DNA of 64,000 nucleotides from Pohlia nutans (GCA_022496805.1 CM040104.1:8965650-9029649); one strand, 5' to 3'. Positions 10,870 to 22,831 are shown, counted from the stretch's first letter. The notes: generated by a model not told the origin, from the sequence alone. Numbers and translations: made by a program.

Positions 10870-11205
10870 CTGTCGGTGTTAGTTGCCGAAACAAAACAGC
10901 CGAAAAAAATCAGTCAAAACAGTCGGATCAGTCGAAACAGTCAGTCGGTGTTAGTTACCGAAACATTCTATTGCATTTTACAATTGCGTTCTTTTTAGTT
11001 GCAGCGAAAAGCGAAGTAGGATTCGGCGAAGACAGCAGTAAGTCTGAAACCGAAAACCTAATGTTACTGTTTTAGTTTGAGGTGCTGCGATGGAGCTAGC
11101 GTGCGAGTATTTGTAGGTTATGGGAATTGTTTCCACCGACCGAGGATGGACTGATGGAGAAAGACACGGTCGAGAGGATGCATGCACTCTAGTAGCAGAC
11201 CTGTC
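10870..11205 (-). promoter_or_regulatory. Upstream region of copy A, homologous to one arm of the 15.4-15.9 kb palindrome
   Basis: Contains GGTGTTAGTTACCGAAACA and, further upstream, the GCGAAAAGCGAAGTA, AAGTCTGAAACCGAAAACC and TTTTAGTTTGAGGTGCT blocks in the same order as between copies B and C. The matching second arm is found only at about 11800-11850 (TTCCTCCATCCTCGGTAGG). The original palindrome here was therefore split by inserted DNA that includes the foldback element at 11251-11621. Confidence 0.6.
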
Positions 11206-11250
11206 GTTTTTCATTCCCCACTTCGTAGAAACAGTGAATATTGGTTGAAT

Positions 11251-11621
11251 ATTAGAGTTATCTGCAAAGTCCTTCAAAGTTTGAAGAAGATACCTAGAAT
11301 TTTGCTATTATATAATTTTATTTGGTTACTCCAAAAAGTTAAAAGGTATGAAAGAGTTTGGTGGTTTACAATTATTAAGTGTGTAACTAAATAGCTTGGT
11401 GGTCTTCAAAGTCATGTGAAACTTTTTTGGGCACCAAAAGAGGAGCTCAAAAAAGTTTCATATGACTTTGAAGACCACCAAGCTTTTACGCACCTAATAA
11501 TTGTAGATCACCAAGCTCTTCCATACCTTTTAACTATTTGAAGAGACCAAATAAGACTATATTAAAACAAAATTTTAAGTATCTCTTTCAAAATTTGAAG
11601 GACTTTGCGGATAACTCTATT
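11251..11621. mobile_element. Foldback element / long hairpin (about 370 bp)
   Basis: Left end ATTAGAGTTATCTGCAAAGT, right end (reverse complement) ATAGAGTTATCCGCAAAGTC. The arms of roughly 170-180 bp stay complementary through CTTGGTGGTCTTCAAAGTCA and its inverse, with a short centre near 11430-11452 (CACCAAAAGAGGAGCTC). No coding capacity. It sits inside the disrupted upstream palindrome of copy A. Confidence 0.75.
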
Positions 11622-11989
11622 ATGTTTATATTTTAGTTTTCTTGTGATTAAAACCACTCACCAGCAGTGACACAACCCATGTGTCTGGCGCAGTTTCATT
11701 CCTTTTTCATTTATAGTAAGTGAAAAATGAACACATTTCCTACTAGTGGCAGGGACAAAGAATCTATCGGTGACATATGCTCAACTGCTCTAATTAACTT
11801 CGGTTCCTCCATCCTCGGTAGGTGGAAACAAATTTCCAAAGCGTACAATCAAAGATAGGCGAATGGACAAGCTTATTGGGAATATTATTTTTTATTTAAA
11901 AATAAATTCAATTGGTGTTTAAGAGCAAAAGTTATGTTGTCCTAAATATAATTTTCTAGACATCACGTGTCTAAAAGAACATATAAACC

Positions 11990-12740
11990 GTTAATAAGAT
12001 TTTCAAAATTATTTTCAATATATTATGCTTATGCATAGTTACATGGACTTCTTTTACTTATTCATTGGATAAATGATGCAAAATTTATTAAGAATCTAGA
12101 TTTTCTAGCAATTAAAATGAAAAAATAACATTTAGAATTTTTTTGTGAACTCAATTTTCACAATTTTCCAAAAAAGAAAGCTCATTAGATTTAGATTGTT
12201 TGTTACAATATTCTCACTATTAGAATTAACATGTTTCAATTCTATAGTAGAACTATTAATGATTTAGTTTCTCATTTCATATTGTACCTGGTTGGCTAGT
12301 TCTACTATCTTAATTTTTTTTTAAATGAAAATGTTCTTTTTTTTTTTTTTTTTTGGATTATTATTTTTTTAAATTTTAGATTCTCAATTCAATTCTCCAA
12401 TATAAAGAATTGAACTGTGATTTTTGATTGTGCAAAACATTTAAGCTGAGAGAATTCATAATTTATTGACATAATTTGGCGAGGTGCAAATAATTTATTT
12501 TTTCTTCACTTCAAACGCTAAAATGACAATGGAAGGAGTTGTGTTTCCTCACCAAGTCAAATAGCTATATATATACCATGTGTTACATATACCAATCAGA
12601 AATGATTTACCAACCTCATGACCAGATTGGCCAGGAAGCGGGTTTAACAAGTAGTGCCAATAGAAGTATTAGTGTATCACTTGGAATAGTTTATGAAAAA
12701 ATTGGTCCAATTTAAAACTCCTATACATTGTGTATTGTTT
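11990..12740. repeat. Dispersed repeat, copy 2 (pairs with 6680-7400)
   Basis: Ordered similarity to 6680-7400, with a long T-run near 12335-12355. Both copies lie near the short repeat found at 8333 and 11694, so a multi-kb ancestral element, much decayed, is likely. Confidence 0.55.
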
Positions 12741-12749
12741 AAGTTCATA

Positions 12750-14220
12750 ATGAAAATAATACACCTTGAATCTTTTCATTCACATCATCACACTCTATTA
12801 AGTGAAAACATGAAAACCTCTTGAGACCAAGTTTACATATCATAGTAAATGAGACAATGCCTAATCATTACACTTAATTGTCATACCTTTACCCACAATA
12901 CATTTTATGCCATGTAATGATGTAAATGAGACTATAATGCCTATGCCTATCAGGAATATCAACCATATTCAATAATTCAAAGTGATCATGAAGGGTCGTG
13001 AACAACTTCATATTATGTTTCTAGTGAAAAATATTCATAATATCCAGTGAAAAACTTTTTACATAATGTTGTGAAAAATCCACCAAACAAGGAAAAAAGG
13101 AATTTTTTATTTATCATTCATGCCTAATATAGAAATCCTAGATAAATTAAAGTGGAGCCTTTGCACTAGCCTAGTTCACTTTGAATATCAATTTACATTA
13201 GAAGTTAGTCCCGGCTAAAATTTGGGGGCTAAAGTTTGGGATATAAACCCTGCAAAACATTAGCCCCCCATTAGCTAAAGTTGCAAGATCTCCTTGAGCT
13301 AGCAATGGTAGCATCATTGCATTAATTAAAGGCGTAGTGATGTAGGGTGGGTAGAGTGGACTTGGGTTCTGCCGGCCTTAGAGCTTCTCTAGCGGTGTTC
13401 TCTGAACTTTGGATGATCTCTCAAGAATTTCCATCCGATATATTCACCTGGGAAAAGTCCTTTAGATTCTTCACTTTACAAAAACTCGAAACAGAATTTT
13501 GCTTTCTATTGAGATTCAGGGATTGACTGCTGGGTGTTTTCACGGTAAGGCGTTCAAAATGTGTAGTGTGACATCGCGTAACAAGCGAAATGTGGTGATA
13601 AACATTTTATATTGGTCATTGAAATTATTTTTTGGCAAAAAGTTAACCACAGTGAAAAGGTATTCTAGGATTGTATGTATACAATTTATTAAAAAAAATT
13701 AACTAAATATTATATTATTTATACGTTATTTAATTATTATTAAATATAAGTTTTTAAAATTTAAATCAACTTTAAATAACTGTTAAACATTAATAAATTT
13801 TATTTCATTTTATATTAAAAAAAATTAAATTTTTTTTCTAAAATAAAAATATTTTTAATTTAGTGGAAATTTGATTTTAATCATTTTTAAAATAATATAA
13901 AATAGCATTTGGACCAAAATGTAATACATTGCATTCAGTGATGTTGTAGTATAAATACTTTTTGCCTTAATTGATACGTTTTATTGAAAATATAGTGATG
14001 GCAATAATTTTCCTCAATTCCTATAACATAAAGGTATCGTATTCAAAAAAGATTCCAAAAGATTGTGTGAACAAGGTAGATATTTATGGTGACAATTTTT
14101 GTTTCTTTACATTAAACGTCCCTTAAAATGGCAAATTTCCAAAACAATTCTTGCAAACTTGATGGACTAATTAAATCGGAGCCTATGGTGTAGTTGGAAT
14201 ATGCATTCGACATAGTTTGC
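12750..14220. other. Intergenic, very AT-rich, no gene seen
   Basis: No convincing coding frame. 13690-13930 is almost pure A/T. A short CCGGCTAAAATTTGGGGGC / TTAGCCCCCCATTAGC segment at 13208-13280 has inverted character and may be an eroded MITE. Confidence 0.6.
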
Positions 14221-14361
14221 AAGTGGATTAAATGACACAAACAAGAATATTCTAAAAGATTCTAATAATATTCCCAAAACCCAAAACAATATAAAATGTT
14301 TTGAAAAGATTACAAACAGATTCCATTTTTACTATAGTAAACTATTTTTGGTAATTTCCCT

Positions 14362-14668
14362 ATTTATTATATTATGTCATTAATGCAAATGCTTTACAAC
14401 ATTAGGAACTTTATTTGTTGAGAACTATGACACCCTAACGTGAAAACACCTCACTGAAGCTGCTATTTATTATACTATGTTATAAATGCAAATGCTTTAC
14501 AACATTAGAAACTTTATTTGTTGAGAACTATGACACTCTAGCATGAAAATACCCCATTGGAGCTGCTATGTATTATATTATGTCATTAATGCAAATGCTT
14601 TACAACATTAAAAACTTTATTTGTTGAGAACTATGACACCCTAGCGAGAAAACACCCCGCTGGAGCTG
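14362..14668. repeat. Three tandem 102-bp units
   Basis: Units start at about 14362, 14464 and 14566. Each contains AATGCAAATGCTTTACAACA, then ACTTTATTTGTTGAGAACTA, and ends GGAGCTGCT (or CTGAAGCTGCT). Related single, degenerate copies follow ATTCCAAAA-rich DNA near 30360-30450 and 49080-49190. This unit is therefore the tail of a dispersed repeat family that has expanded locally. Confidence 0.85.
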
Positions 14669-14671
14669 CTC

Positions 14672-15100
14672 TCAGTCAATGGGACAATAGGACAGACTAT
14701 TTCTAGTGTTGAGTTCTATGAGCTCATTGACAGCCACTATCACCCTAATCAGTGCGAAAAAGCCGGCCGGGAAGCCGGCGAGGAACAGCATGATGAACAA
14801 CAGTGTCCTGTCGGTGAACAACGGTTTACGGTCGTAGCGCCGGTAGCGGTGCGTCCCCGCCGATGCCGAAAACCCCAGCCTCCGGACCATCGCCAGCAGG
14901 TATGCATACCATGCAGCCAAGACAACCGAGACCTCCGCCTGGTCGATCCAGGACAGATGGAAATCCTTCTCCACTTAGACTGCATTCACTGTTTCAACTC
15001 TAACACGGCGTCCTTCGGCACCACCAATCCACAGAGCGCTCAGAACTAGACCCTGTAGTACCACCAAACAGACCATCATACTGCCCAGCTTCAACTCCAT
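14672..15100 (-). pseudogene. Small membrane protein family, copy B, with one premature stop
   Basis: Reads from ATG at 15100 (MELKLGSMMVCLVVLQ, signal-like) through AEGRR to a TAA at 14977-14975, then on in the same frame from VEKDFHLSWIDQAEV through a membrane segment (VVLAAWYAYLLAMVRRLGF) and a second one (LLFIMLFLAGFPAGFFALI) to a stop at 14672. Without the TAA it would encode 142 aa, close to the intact copy C (139 aa). A single nonsense change therefore separates it from an intact gene. The upstream region is inverted relative to copy C, forming a divergent pair. Confidence 0.65.
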
Positions 15101-15429
15101 CTTGTTCTGCTCCAAGACCGCCTCAATTATATGCGGGAAACTTGCTCTGTCCGTCAGTCAGTTGGCGTTAGTTACAGAAACAGTCTTAACCTTATCTAAC
15201 TTTTTAGTTGTGTAGCTAAAAAGCATTTTCTTAAGTTGTAAATACACAGACAAAGAATGGAAAATAGTATTTCAGAACTAGTAGTAAGAGAACGTCCTTA
15301 ACAGTTTATACTAGTGACCTCCTTTTTGTCTCCTAATTAAAAGGATTGACGATCGATCCTACAAAACCTCTCGGTTTTAGTATACGTTGATCGATATCAA
15401 TCGCCCAGCGAAGGCGATGAGATTGAATG

Positions 15430-15890
15430 TGGGAACTGGAGAGCAGGGGGAGGTGCTTACAAGATTAAAAGCGAAAAGCGAAGTATGATTCGGCGAAGAC
15501 CGACGGACTGCAGTAAGTCTGAAACCGAAAACCTAATGATGCTGTTTTAGTTTGAGGTGCTTTGATCGATGGAGCGTGTGAGTATTGGTAGGCTTTGGGA
15601 AATTTTTCCATCTACCGAGGATGGACCGATCGTCGAGAGGGTGCATGGACGATGAATCTGTCCATTACCTTCCGTTCCTCCATCCTCGGTAGGTGGAAAC
15701 AGTTCCCAATGAAAGCCTACAAATACGCACACGCTAGCTCCATCACAGCACCTCAAACCAGAATGTTCAGTATTATTAGGTTTTCGGTTTAAGACTTACT
15801 AGTCCGTCGGTCTTCGCCGAATTATACTTCGCTTTTCGCTTATAATTGTTGATCATGTAAGCACCTCACCCTGCATGCAGTTCCCACGTT
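15430..15890. repeat. Imperfect palindrome (arms about 225 bp) between divergent copies B and C
   Basis: Left arm blocks AGCGAAAAGCGAAGTATGAT, TTCGGCGAAGACCGACGGAC, AAGTCTGAAACCGAAAACC and CATCTACCGAGGATGG recur in inverse order and orientation on the right arm up to about 15890. The centre is near 15650. It lies between two genes of one family transcribed away from each other, so the inverted duplication covers promoter DNA as well as genes. It could act as a shared bidirectional promoter or as a hairpin RNA source. Confidence 0.8.
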
Positions 15891-15894
15891 CACC

Positions 15895-16350
15895 GTAAAA
15901 AGAACCGAATTGAAAAATGAAGTAAAACAGAACGATTCAGATAAGATTGTTTCGGCAATTTAACACCGACTGACTAATCTTTGCTGATCATTCCATGGTG
16001 ACCAAAGACTTGATAGTAATTAGTGTGACTACAGTCATGACTCATGAATTGAGTTGTGAGAGGTTAAATTCCAAAGAGGTTTCGAAAAGGAAGGTTACGA
16101 GGTCTGGACGTCTGATATAACAGGTTACCAAAAACAGAACGTAACTGATCATTTTATTCCGTTCTCTGATATCTAGTCCAATACGTACTATTTCGCATCC
16201 TTTTCAATCTTTCTCTCTACATTTACAACTCAAGAAAATACTCTATAGCTAGCCTGAACACAACTAAAAAGAACACACTTGAAAAATGGAATAAAACAGA
16301 AAGACTAGACTGAGTTTCGGTAACTAACACCTAGTTCCGACTGACTAACT
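15895..16350 (+). promoter_or_regulatory. Duplicated upstream box of copy C
   Basis: Two related blocks: 15897-15985 (AGAACCGAATTGAAAAATGA ... GTTTCGGCAATTTAACACCG) and 16270-16350 (AGAACACACTTGAAAAATGG ... GTTTCGGTAACTAACACC). The core TAGTTACCGAAAC (inverse GTTTCGGTAACTA) also lies upstream of copies A and B at similar distance from the ATG. TTAGTT/AACTAA cores resemble MYB-type sites; that reading is inference. Confidence 0.45.
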
Positions 16351-16398
16351 GACAGAGAGCAAGTCTTCATAATTGTGGCAGCCTCGGAACAGATCACG

Positions 16399-16818
16399 AT
16401 GGAGTCGATGGTCTGCGTGGTACTAGCACAGTTTGTGTGGATGGGTGGCACCGAAGGACGCAGTATCACATACGGAACAGCGATGGCAGAAATGGAGAGG
16501 GATTTTCATCCGTCCTGGATCGAGCAGGCGTGTTGCATCATTCTCGTGGCTGCATCGTTTGCGTTCCTGATGGCGGTGTCCCGAAGGCTGGGCCTGGTGC
16601 AGTACCAGTACAGTACACGGGTATTGACAATCCTGTTCTGCATCGTCTTCTTCTCGGTGGCGAAGGTCATGGTGGCTGTCTTGGTGCTCATCGAAATGGT
16701 TGCCGAGGACAACATTGGCATCAGACCGTTTGGTCTTGTTCATTATGGTAGAACCCGAGTTCATTATACCTACACCGTTTCATCAGGCAATGCTACATTT
16801 GGTTCTGGTGAACTGTAG
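16399..16818 (+). CDS. Small membrane protein family, copy C, intact (139 aa)
   Basis: Starts at ATG 16399 (MESMVCVVLAQFVW), giving an N-terminal hydrophobic segment followed by TEGRSITYG. The family block AEMERDFHPSWIEQA precedes a membrane segment (CIILVAASFAFLMAVSRRLGL). A second long hydrophobic stretch (LTILFCIVFFSVAKVMVAVL) follows, then a Tyr/Thr-rich polar tail. Only copy C of the three in this window keeps an open frame. Probably secreted-pathway or membrane-located; function unknown and no family recognised. The shared block PSWI-QA (E/D)V plus RRLGF/L defines the family. The upstream box is duplicated, so expression may differ from that of the broken copies. Confidence 0.6.
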   Translation: MESMVCVVLAQFVWMGGTEGRSITYGTAMAEMERDFHPSWIEQACCIILVAASFAFLMAVSRRLGLVQYQYSTRVLTILFCIVFFSVAKVMVAVLVLIEMVAEDNIGIRPFGLVHYGRTRVHYTYTVSSGNATFGSGEL

Positions 16819-16849
16819 GCACATAAAAGCCCAGGGCATTTTTTTTCAC

Positions 16850-19685
16850 TTTTCATGAAGTGCCAAAGTGGCAATATAAAATGTTATACCAGTAGTGGTG
16901 CTCCATATTTCAACATTCATCCACATATTGCATAGAAGATATATATCCACATATCCATAATTTTGTAATATTTCATCTACATATTGGATACAAGATATTA
17001 CATACATGTGGTGGCCTGATGATGGATAACCCCCTCCAAAAATAGTGTGATTTCGAAAAATATATATTTGGTAAGGAAAAAAGATCGAAAAATTACAATA
17101 ATTAGAGGGTGTTATAGACACCATGGCTGCAATTGTATACATCGTGTTAAAGATGGAATTTCTAGCACACATAAAATGAGTTAACTAGACATAAGTCACT
17201 GTGTGAGACGCAAAAAAGTGGTACCCGTATCAGGCCATTCTCCATATTCATAATGTTGTAACATTTTCATCCACAGTCTAGCGGCTGCATCTACGAGACT
17301 ACGATATTTTTTTTACATTGAAATTTTCTAGCAAAAAACTCTTTAAGGTTCATTTTTGGCCATTTTACAGCTAGATTATTTTTTTCTGGTGAAATTTGAA
17401 GATATTTTGCCCAAAAAAAAACTCTTGCATAAAATCATACTTCTAAGAAGTGAGGCACATGCCTCATCTCCTTATCTCAAGTATTTTAAAAAAAAAATTA
17501 AAGACCAAAAATAACACATTTTTAAATTTTTTAAATGCAAAAAAAAAAATCTAAAAATTAGGAAATTTTTGAAATATATTTTTCTTCACATATTTGAACA
17601 TTGGAAAATATTATAGCTCAAAATCCCATCCACAACCCTCTCTTCTTTTAAAAATTTTAAGTGCACTTTTGCACTGCAACAAGGCACCACTTTTTTTTAC
17701 ATAAACATGAATTTAAATAAAATATTTGTTATTTTTTGGGCATTGGTAGAAGACATCACTCTAGTTAAAGTAGTTCAATTACTTTAATAACTTCTATCAC
17801 CAATTTTTATATATGAATTTCTAAAAGTTCCAAAACATTGCAAAGTTGTGCATTGCTACAAAAAAGTTGGTGCACTGTACCATGCGGCACATCCCTCACC
17901 CATTTACTAGGAAAACTATCAAAAATCTTAATTTTTTTACAAGACATGCTTTAAATTCTAAGTTCATAAAAGCTTCAAAAAATAAATTTATTAAATTATA
18001 TAAAAAAAAGAGGTACCCAAAAGTGAGTTTCAAAAAATCAATGTTTCAAAATTTTTGAACCATACTTTTTTTTGAACTGCGTAACAAAAACTTGAGGAGA
18101 GCCATCACGTAGTACTACCCTTCATTACTATAGTCGACAGTGAACACTAATCAGACCATTATCACGTGAATTCACTGTCATTTTAGTTGGAAAAATTGGA
18201 AATCTGCAGTTTACTATGATTCACTTCAATGCTATGAAAATCTTAAAGGTTGTATGGTTCTTGGACTAAAGACACGTTCCTACAATCATGCCTATGCATG
18301 TTAATCTTTAACTGCCCAACCAAGCAGAAAACACTTGATGTACAGAATCATTTGTCGATTTCTCATCCATGGTGATCTTTTTGCAATGAGAAATTTATAT
18401 GGTAGATTTTATGGGAAGTTAGCTTCATGCATGTGTGATCCGATTAAAAAGGGGATGATTTGTGAAATTTTCATGCCTCATTTCATGTTGGAGGATTCAC
18501 CAAAAATTTCGAAGATTTTAGTCTAAATGTGAACTTGAAAAAATAAACTCATAAATTTAAGCAACCAAAAAATCTCCAAAAATCACTACACTTAGAGTAT
18601 TACATTTCAACCCATCACAACAAATTTCATTCATAGATTGTCAATATCTTACTTATAATTGAATTACAAAATAATTTCAAATTTCAAATTTCAAATTTTA
18701 TACAAAAATATTGGTGATAGCAATCACAGATCTAACCATATGGATAGAATCTAAAATTCATAATGTACAATTTTTATTCATTCAACAAGTTCAAAATATC
18801 CCTTTTAGTTGCATTTTATAATGCATCTTTGCAAAACTGCCAAATTTGGAGAAGGGTGAGGACGTTTAGGGATTAAGAACATAAGTAAACGCAAAAATAA
18901 AAGAGCTAATCAAAGATCACTTCACTTTTTGGTGTTCTTGCAAACATGAATCATTTTCTAATTTAAACATCCCACTTTTGTGATACACTTTATTGATCTT
19001 GCCTCAACTATAAGATAATATATGTTCTATTAGGATTGTACGTTGCTTGCAAAATTATCTTTCTTTTAACTTGATTAGGGTTGTGTAAAAAGATATATTT
19101 TGAATCAATTTTAAGTGGGCAACGCAAAAGGATAATCAATACAAGAAGTACTCTCCAAGAATGGAAATTGTTGGGTAGTTTCTATCCTTGAGACAAAGCC
19201 AAAAAATATGTGTAGGGTAAGGGCTTTGTATGAGGGGCTTCACAAATTCAAGCCACTGAGAACGAGGGTAGAGCCCAAGTGACCAGTGGCAAAATCCTAT
19301 GAAGTCCCAAGGGTAGCCGCGATACTGAACGTAAAGAAACGGTTGCATTTGACTCCATCAAAACGCACTCGATGACTCAGACAATGTTTTATACACCTAG
19401 AATCCATCAATCCCGCCTTTGACTCCATTACAAAATATAAGGCAATCACAAAGAGATTTTATTTGAAGCTATTTACGATGATTTAACATTTCTATGAATA
19501 ACAATTATTCAGTGTGAACTATATACTCTTTATGTCCCATAATAAGCTTTATCAACCCCTTTTCAGTTTGTACCATAACAAGCTTCTTGTTGTTCAAACT
19601 AATTACTCCTATTGGCTCAAGGTCCACACCATTGAACTGCAATGACAAAGTTAATTTAGGAATTTTCCTGGAATAGGAAGCTCCT
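16850..19685. other. Intergenic, AT-rich, no gene seen
   Basis: Many homopolymer A/T runs and only short frames. GGACGTTTAGGGATTAA near 18862-18878 resembles the right end of the TTAA-flanked MITEs further along, but I found no matching left end. TTCAAATTTCAAATTTCAAA at 18678-18697 is a simple repeat. Confidence 0.6.
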
Positions 19686-19689
19686 TATG

Positions 19690-20762
19690 GCAGAGGGGAT
19701 GGATGAAGGACGTCGTGCGGGTCGCGTTCGTTCGTTCGTTTCAAGAAAGGATGAATGAATGGTGGTCGCCGCATTTCATTCGTTGGTAACAAGTTCTCAT
19801 CCGTGCATTTATCACCCGCCTTCTGCCCAATCCTCTCTTCCATGCTATCGAAGAATCGCTGCCAGTGTATCACAGGTTTCTCATTTCCCATTTTTGTGTC
19901 CGTGGGATCTTCCATGTTCGTCTCCTTTGCTGCAGGGGATTTCTTAGGTGATTTTAGGGCTTCGGCTGGATTTTTCTCGATGCGCACGGCGAATCGCAAG
20001 GATTTCTGCACAATTGATAACAGGAAAAAATCTCTGAGACGCCTGAAGAAGCGATTATCCGAGAATTTTGTAGCTGTTTTGTTCTTGCCAGTGATTATGC
20101 CAATATTACAGAAGTGAATGTTGGCGTTTCAGCTGCGCCTGCTCGTACTCTGTGAGTACCGCAATGCCATCATCTTCGTCGTTTCTTTCTGTGGAGAGGG
20201 AGGTTCAGGATTTTTAGGGTTTAAGGTTTTGATTTTGTGCTGGTTGATTATTTCCTCTTGAAGGAGTCTGTTATGTAATGAAAGGGTTGGAGTTGTTGAT
20301 TTTCCTGGAGAATTCGATGATTAGTAGTAGAAACCAATCTCCTGGTTCCGAATGCAAGCTGAATTCTTTCGGATTTTGGTAGTTTTTTTTCTTTGTACAG
20401 CCCGCTTTTTTTTGTAAACTTTTCTGTTTACAGGTGATATAGTGCGCACAAGGATACCGTTTATACCCTGACCTCTTTAACCCCTAAGTTCCCGAACTGA
20501 AAATACTGTAGAAGCTTATAGCCAATTATGATAACTTTCAAAACATAGTTTGATTGTTTAAAAACGTAGGATGTGATTTCTTCTTTCTGTTGGTACATTT
20601 TGCAATTTTTCTTAAATCGATTTTTTTCAACTCCTACAGAGGCTGCGTTTGGCCATTCGGGTTATCTGACTTGCCTGGGGTCCCAAAAATGACTGACACG
20701 AGTGTGTAGGATCAATTTAAGAATGTTGTTTTAGCGAGGTCTGAGTGTGTAATATTTTGCAG
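19690..20762 (+). promoter_or_regulatory. Probable 5' UTR and leader intron of the F-box gene
   Basis: CTGTGAGTACC at 20150-20160 is a good donor and TATTTTGCAG ending at 20762 a good acceptor, 52 bp before the F-box ATG. The intron would span 20152-20762. The upstream 19690-20150 is more GC-rich than its surroundings and has a CGTTCGTTCGTTCG repeat at 19727-19740. The intron is inferred from splice signals only. Confidence 0.4.
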
Positions 20763-20814
20763 ATATCTCCGCAAGTCCTTGGATTCTGTAATTGTGTAAG
20801 TGTTGGCATTTGAG

Positions 20815-22242
20815 ATGATGAGTATGTCGAATAAGGATAGAAGCGAAGGTGGAATCCCGGATCATCTCCAGGTAGCTCGAGACTTGCGAGATAAGCTGGA
20901 TGAAGTTATAGTATCAGGCACAGGAAAATCTTCAGAAATAAGAGCAGTAATTGAGTTAGCTTTACAACAGCGGGGTGTTGGACGCAATGCTCATGCTCCC
21001 AGGGACAGCAAAGTGCGGAGAGTGGAAATTATTGAGGACCACGGCGTATGTGGACACAGTTGTTCGAAGCATGAGGAATTGATGAGCCCTGTTCTTTGGG
21101 GGACTCTGCCGAAGGATTTGTTGCAGCTTGTTCTTGCACGTCTTCCATTACGTGAGATCATCCGCCTCCGATGCCTTTCAAAGGAATGGAACACGACCAC
21201 GAAAACACCAGGCTCTGTGTTTCTTCAAGGCTGTGAGCATCGAGTTTTTGGTCTTGTTTCAGAGAGGCAGGATCCCGAGAGTGGCGGGATGTGGGTGAGA
21301 GTTTTTGACACAAAGGCAAACAGATGGCATGCCATTGATATCCTTGCTGGCGTTTTGGGTGGAGACGACCGACTACATGGCACGGCTGCAGGTGATGGAG
21401 GGTTGATCTGTTTTGTGTCTTCGTCGGTGAAGAAGAAAGCGAATCCATTGCGTGTTGTTGTGGTAAACCCACTCACACGAGAACATAAAGTTCTTCCTCG
21501 ACTTTGTCATTTGAGCACTGTCCAGCCGCAGATGGTGCAACTTACCATGGAGCGCCCAGCAAATTGCTACAAAGTGATTGTTGTTGGGCCGTACAAAGCG
21601 TCCACTTTAGGTTCCCCAGCTGAAATCTACGACTCTGTGACTCAGCACTGGATCATAGTAGATCAATCATTTGATCACCTCATATTTGGTTCTCAGTTCT
21701 CGTGGGAGCCAGATGACAACGAGGAGTACTGGGAGGTGGAAGCCGATCGCTCATGTGCATATGATTGTCGAGGTCGACAGCTATGTGATTTTCGTGGTCA
21801 AAGTCCACTTATGCCCTTTCCGGTTGTAGGACAGGAAAATCTAGCCCATACGATGTTGAAGAATCGTCTTTTTGTGCTGAAGGAGAAGGGACGCCGATCA
21901 CACAATCACCCATGGCATCCGGGCACAGCTCACTGCATCACAGAGTTTTCTGCTCAAAATGTGGCAGCAGAATGGGTTAAAGTCAAGACCCATGAGTGCA
22001 AACCTCTTGAGCGCCCTCTTAAGGCAAAGTCGTCAGGATTTAGTTTGATGGATATCCATGTAACCCAAGATTTTATGATGGTGGTTGCAGACAACTTGGA
22101 AGAACCCCCGGATCATCAGCAACTGGTGTGGTTGTACGACTTTTCTACTGGTACGTGGCGTGACATTCCAGGAATACCAAATAATGAACGGCATGGGCAC
22201 AATTCTTACATGTGTGAGCTTCAATGGAATGTTGCTCCGTAG
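20815..22242 (+). CDS. F-box protein (475 aa)
   Basis: The F-box lies around residues 95-135 (LPKDLLQLVLARLPLREI, then RLRCLSKEWN). It would bind SKP1 and recruit substrates to an SCF ubiquitin ligase. The C-terminal 330 residues carry repeated Trp/Tyr-Asp motifs (RVFDTKANRWHAI, EIYDSVTQHWIIV, WLYDFSTGTWRDIPGIP), consistent with a kelch-like or F-box-associated propeller that binds the target. The N-terminal 90 residues are charged and helical. The CDS is one exon. I chose the first of two adjacent ATGs (20815, 20818); codons upstream stay open, but splice signals place the exon start at 20763. The substrate cannot be read from sequence. Confidence 0.85.
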   Translation: MMSMSNKDRSEGGIPDHLQVARDLRDKLDEVIVSGTGKSSEIRAVIELALQQRGVGRNAHAPRDSKVRRVEIIEDHGVCGHSCSKHEELMSPVLWGTLPKDLLQLVLARLPLREIIRLRCLSKEWNTTTKTPGSVFLQGCEHRVFGLVSERQDPESGGMWVRVFDTKANRWHAIDILAGVLGGDDRLHGTAAGDGGLICFVSSSVKKKANPLRVVVVNPLTREHKVLPRLCHLSTVQPQMVQLTMERPANCYKVIVVGPYKASTLGSPAEIYDSVTQHWIIVDQSFDHLIFGSQFSWEPDDNEEYWEVEADRSCAYDCRGRQLCDFRGQSPLMPFPVVGQENLAHTMLKNRLFVLKEKGRRSHNHPWHPGTAHCITEFSAQNVAAEWVKVKTHECKPLERPLKAKSSGFSLMDIHVTQDFMMVVADNLEEPPDHQQLVWLYDFSTGTWRDIPGIPNNERHGHNSYMCELQWNVAP

Positions 22243-22249
22243 ATCCCTG

Positions 22250-22827
22250 AGATTATATCCTTTCTCCTATAGATATAGTTGTCTCAAATTGTTTCACGCT
22301 ATGTAGTTGTTTAAAGTCGGAGTTATATAGTTATGTATATTTGTATAGTTCTGAGTTGTATAGTTATTGTCGGAGGGAACTATTGCAGAAGGCAATTTCA
22401 TGTTTTGTAGACTTTTGTTCCATGATCAAATGCCAATCTCCGGTGTCTTACGAACTCTTGTGAGCGTTACTGGTCTTATCTCACCATTATGGTCAGGTTT
22501 AGCATCCTCAATGTTCTCCTAGTTTGTGAAGAAGATGACGGGCATGAAATGGGTGATACTGTACTGAGCAGGAAGAACGTGAAGCCAAGTATTGAATTAG
22601 ATGGAATGAGCCAAGTTCCAGAACTAATTAAGGCCATTTGAGTTTGTTTGAATCAGTGCGCAGAGATGGCCAGCATGATATTGAGGGGACCATTGCAGAT
22701 TGTTTGATCACATGTAGATGAATCACAGATGCTTAAAAGAATGAGTCTCATTCTCTCATCACTCTAGCGCACAACAGTCGAGAAACTGTTTTCTCTTCCC
22801 CCAGCATGTAAGCTTAAAACTGAGAGC
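22250..22827. other. 3' flank of the F-box gene
   Basis: Probably 3' UTR followed by spacer. TATATAGTTATGTATATTTG near 22323 could serve poly(A) signalling. No other gene seen. Confidence 0.4.
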
Positions 22828-22831
22828 TTAA

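Noticed and set aside
19755..20117. 120-codon open frame upstream of the F-box gene
   Set aside because: No recognisable domain, and splice signals place it in the 5' leader. Could be an upstream ORF but not supported as a gene.
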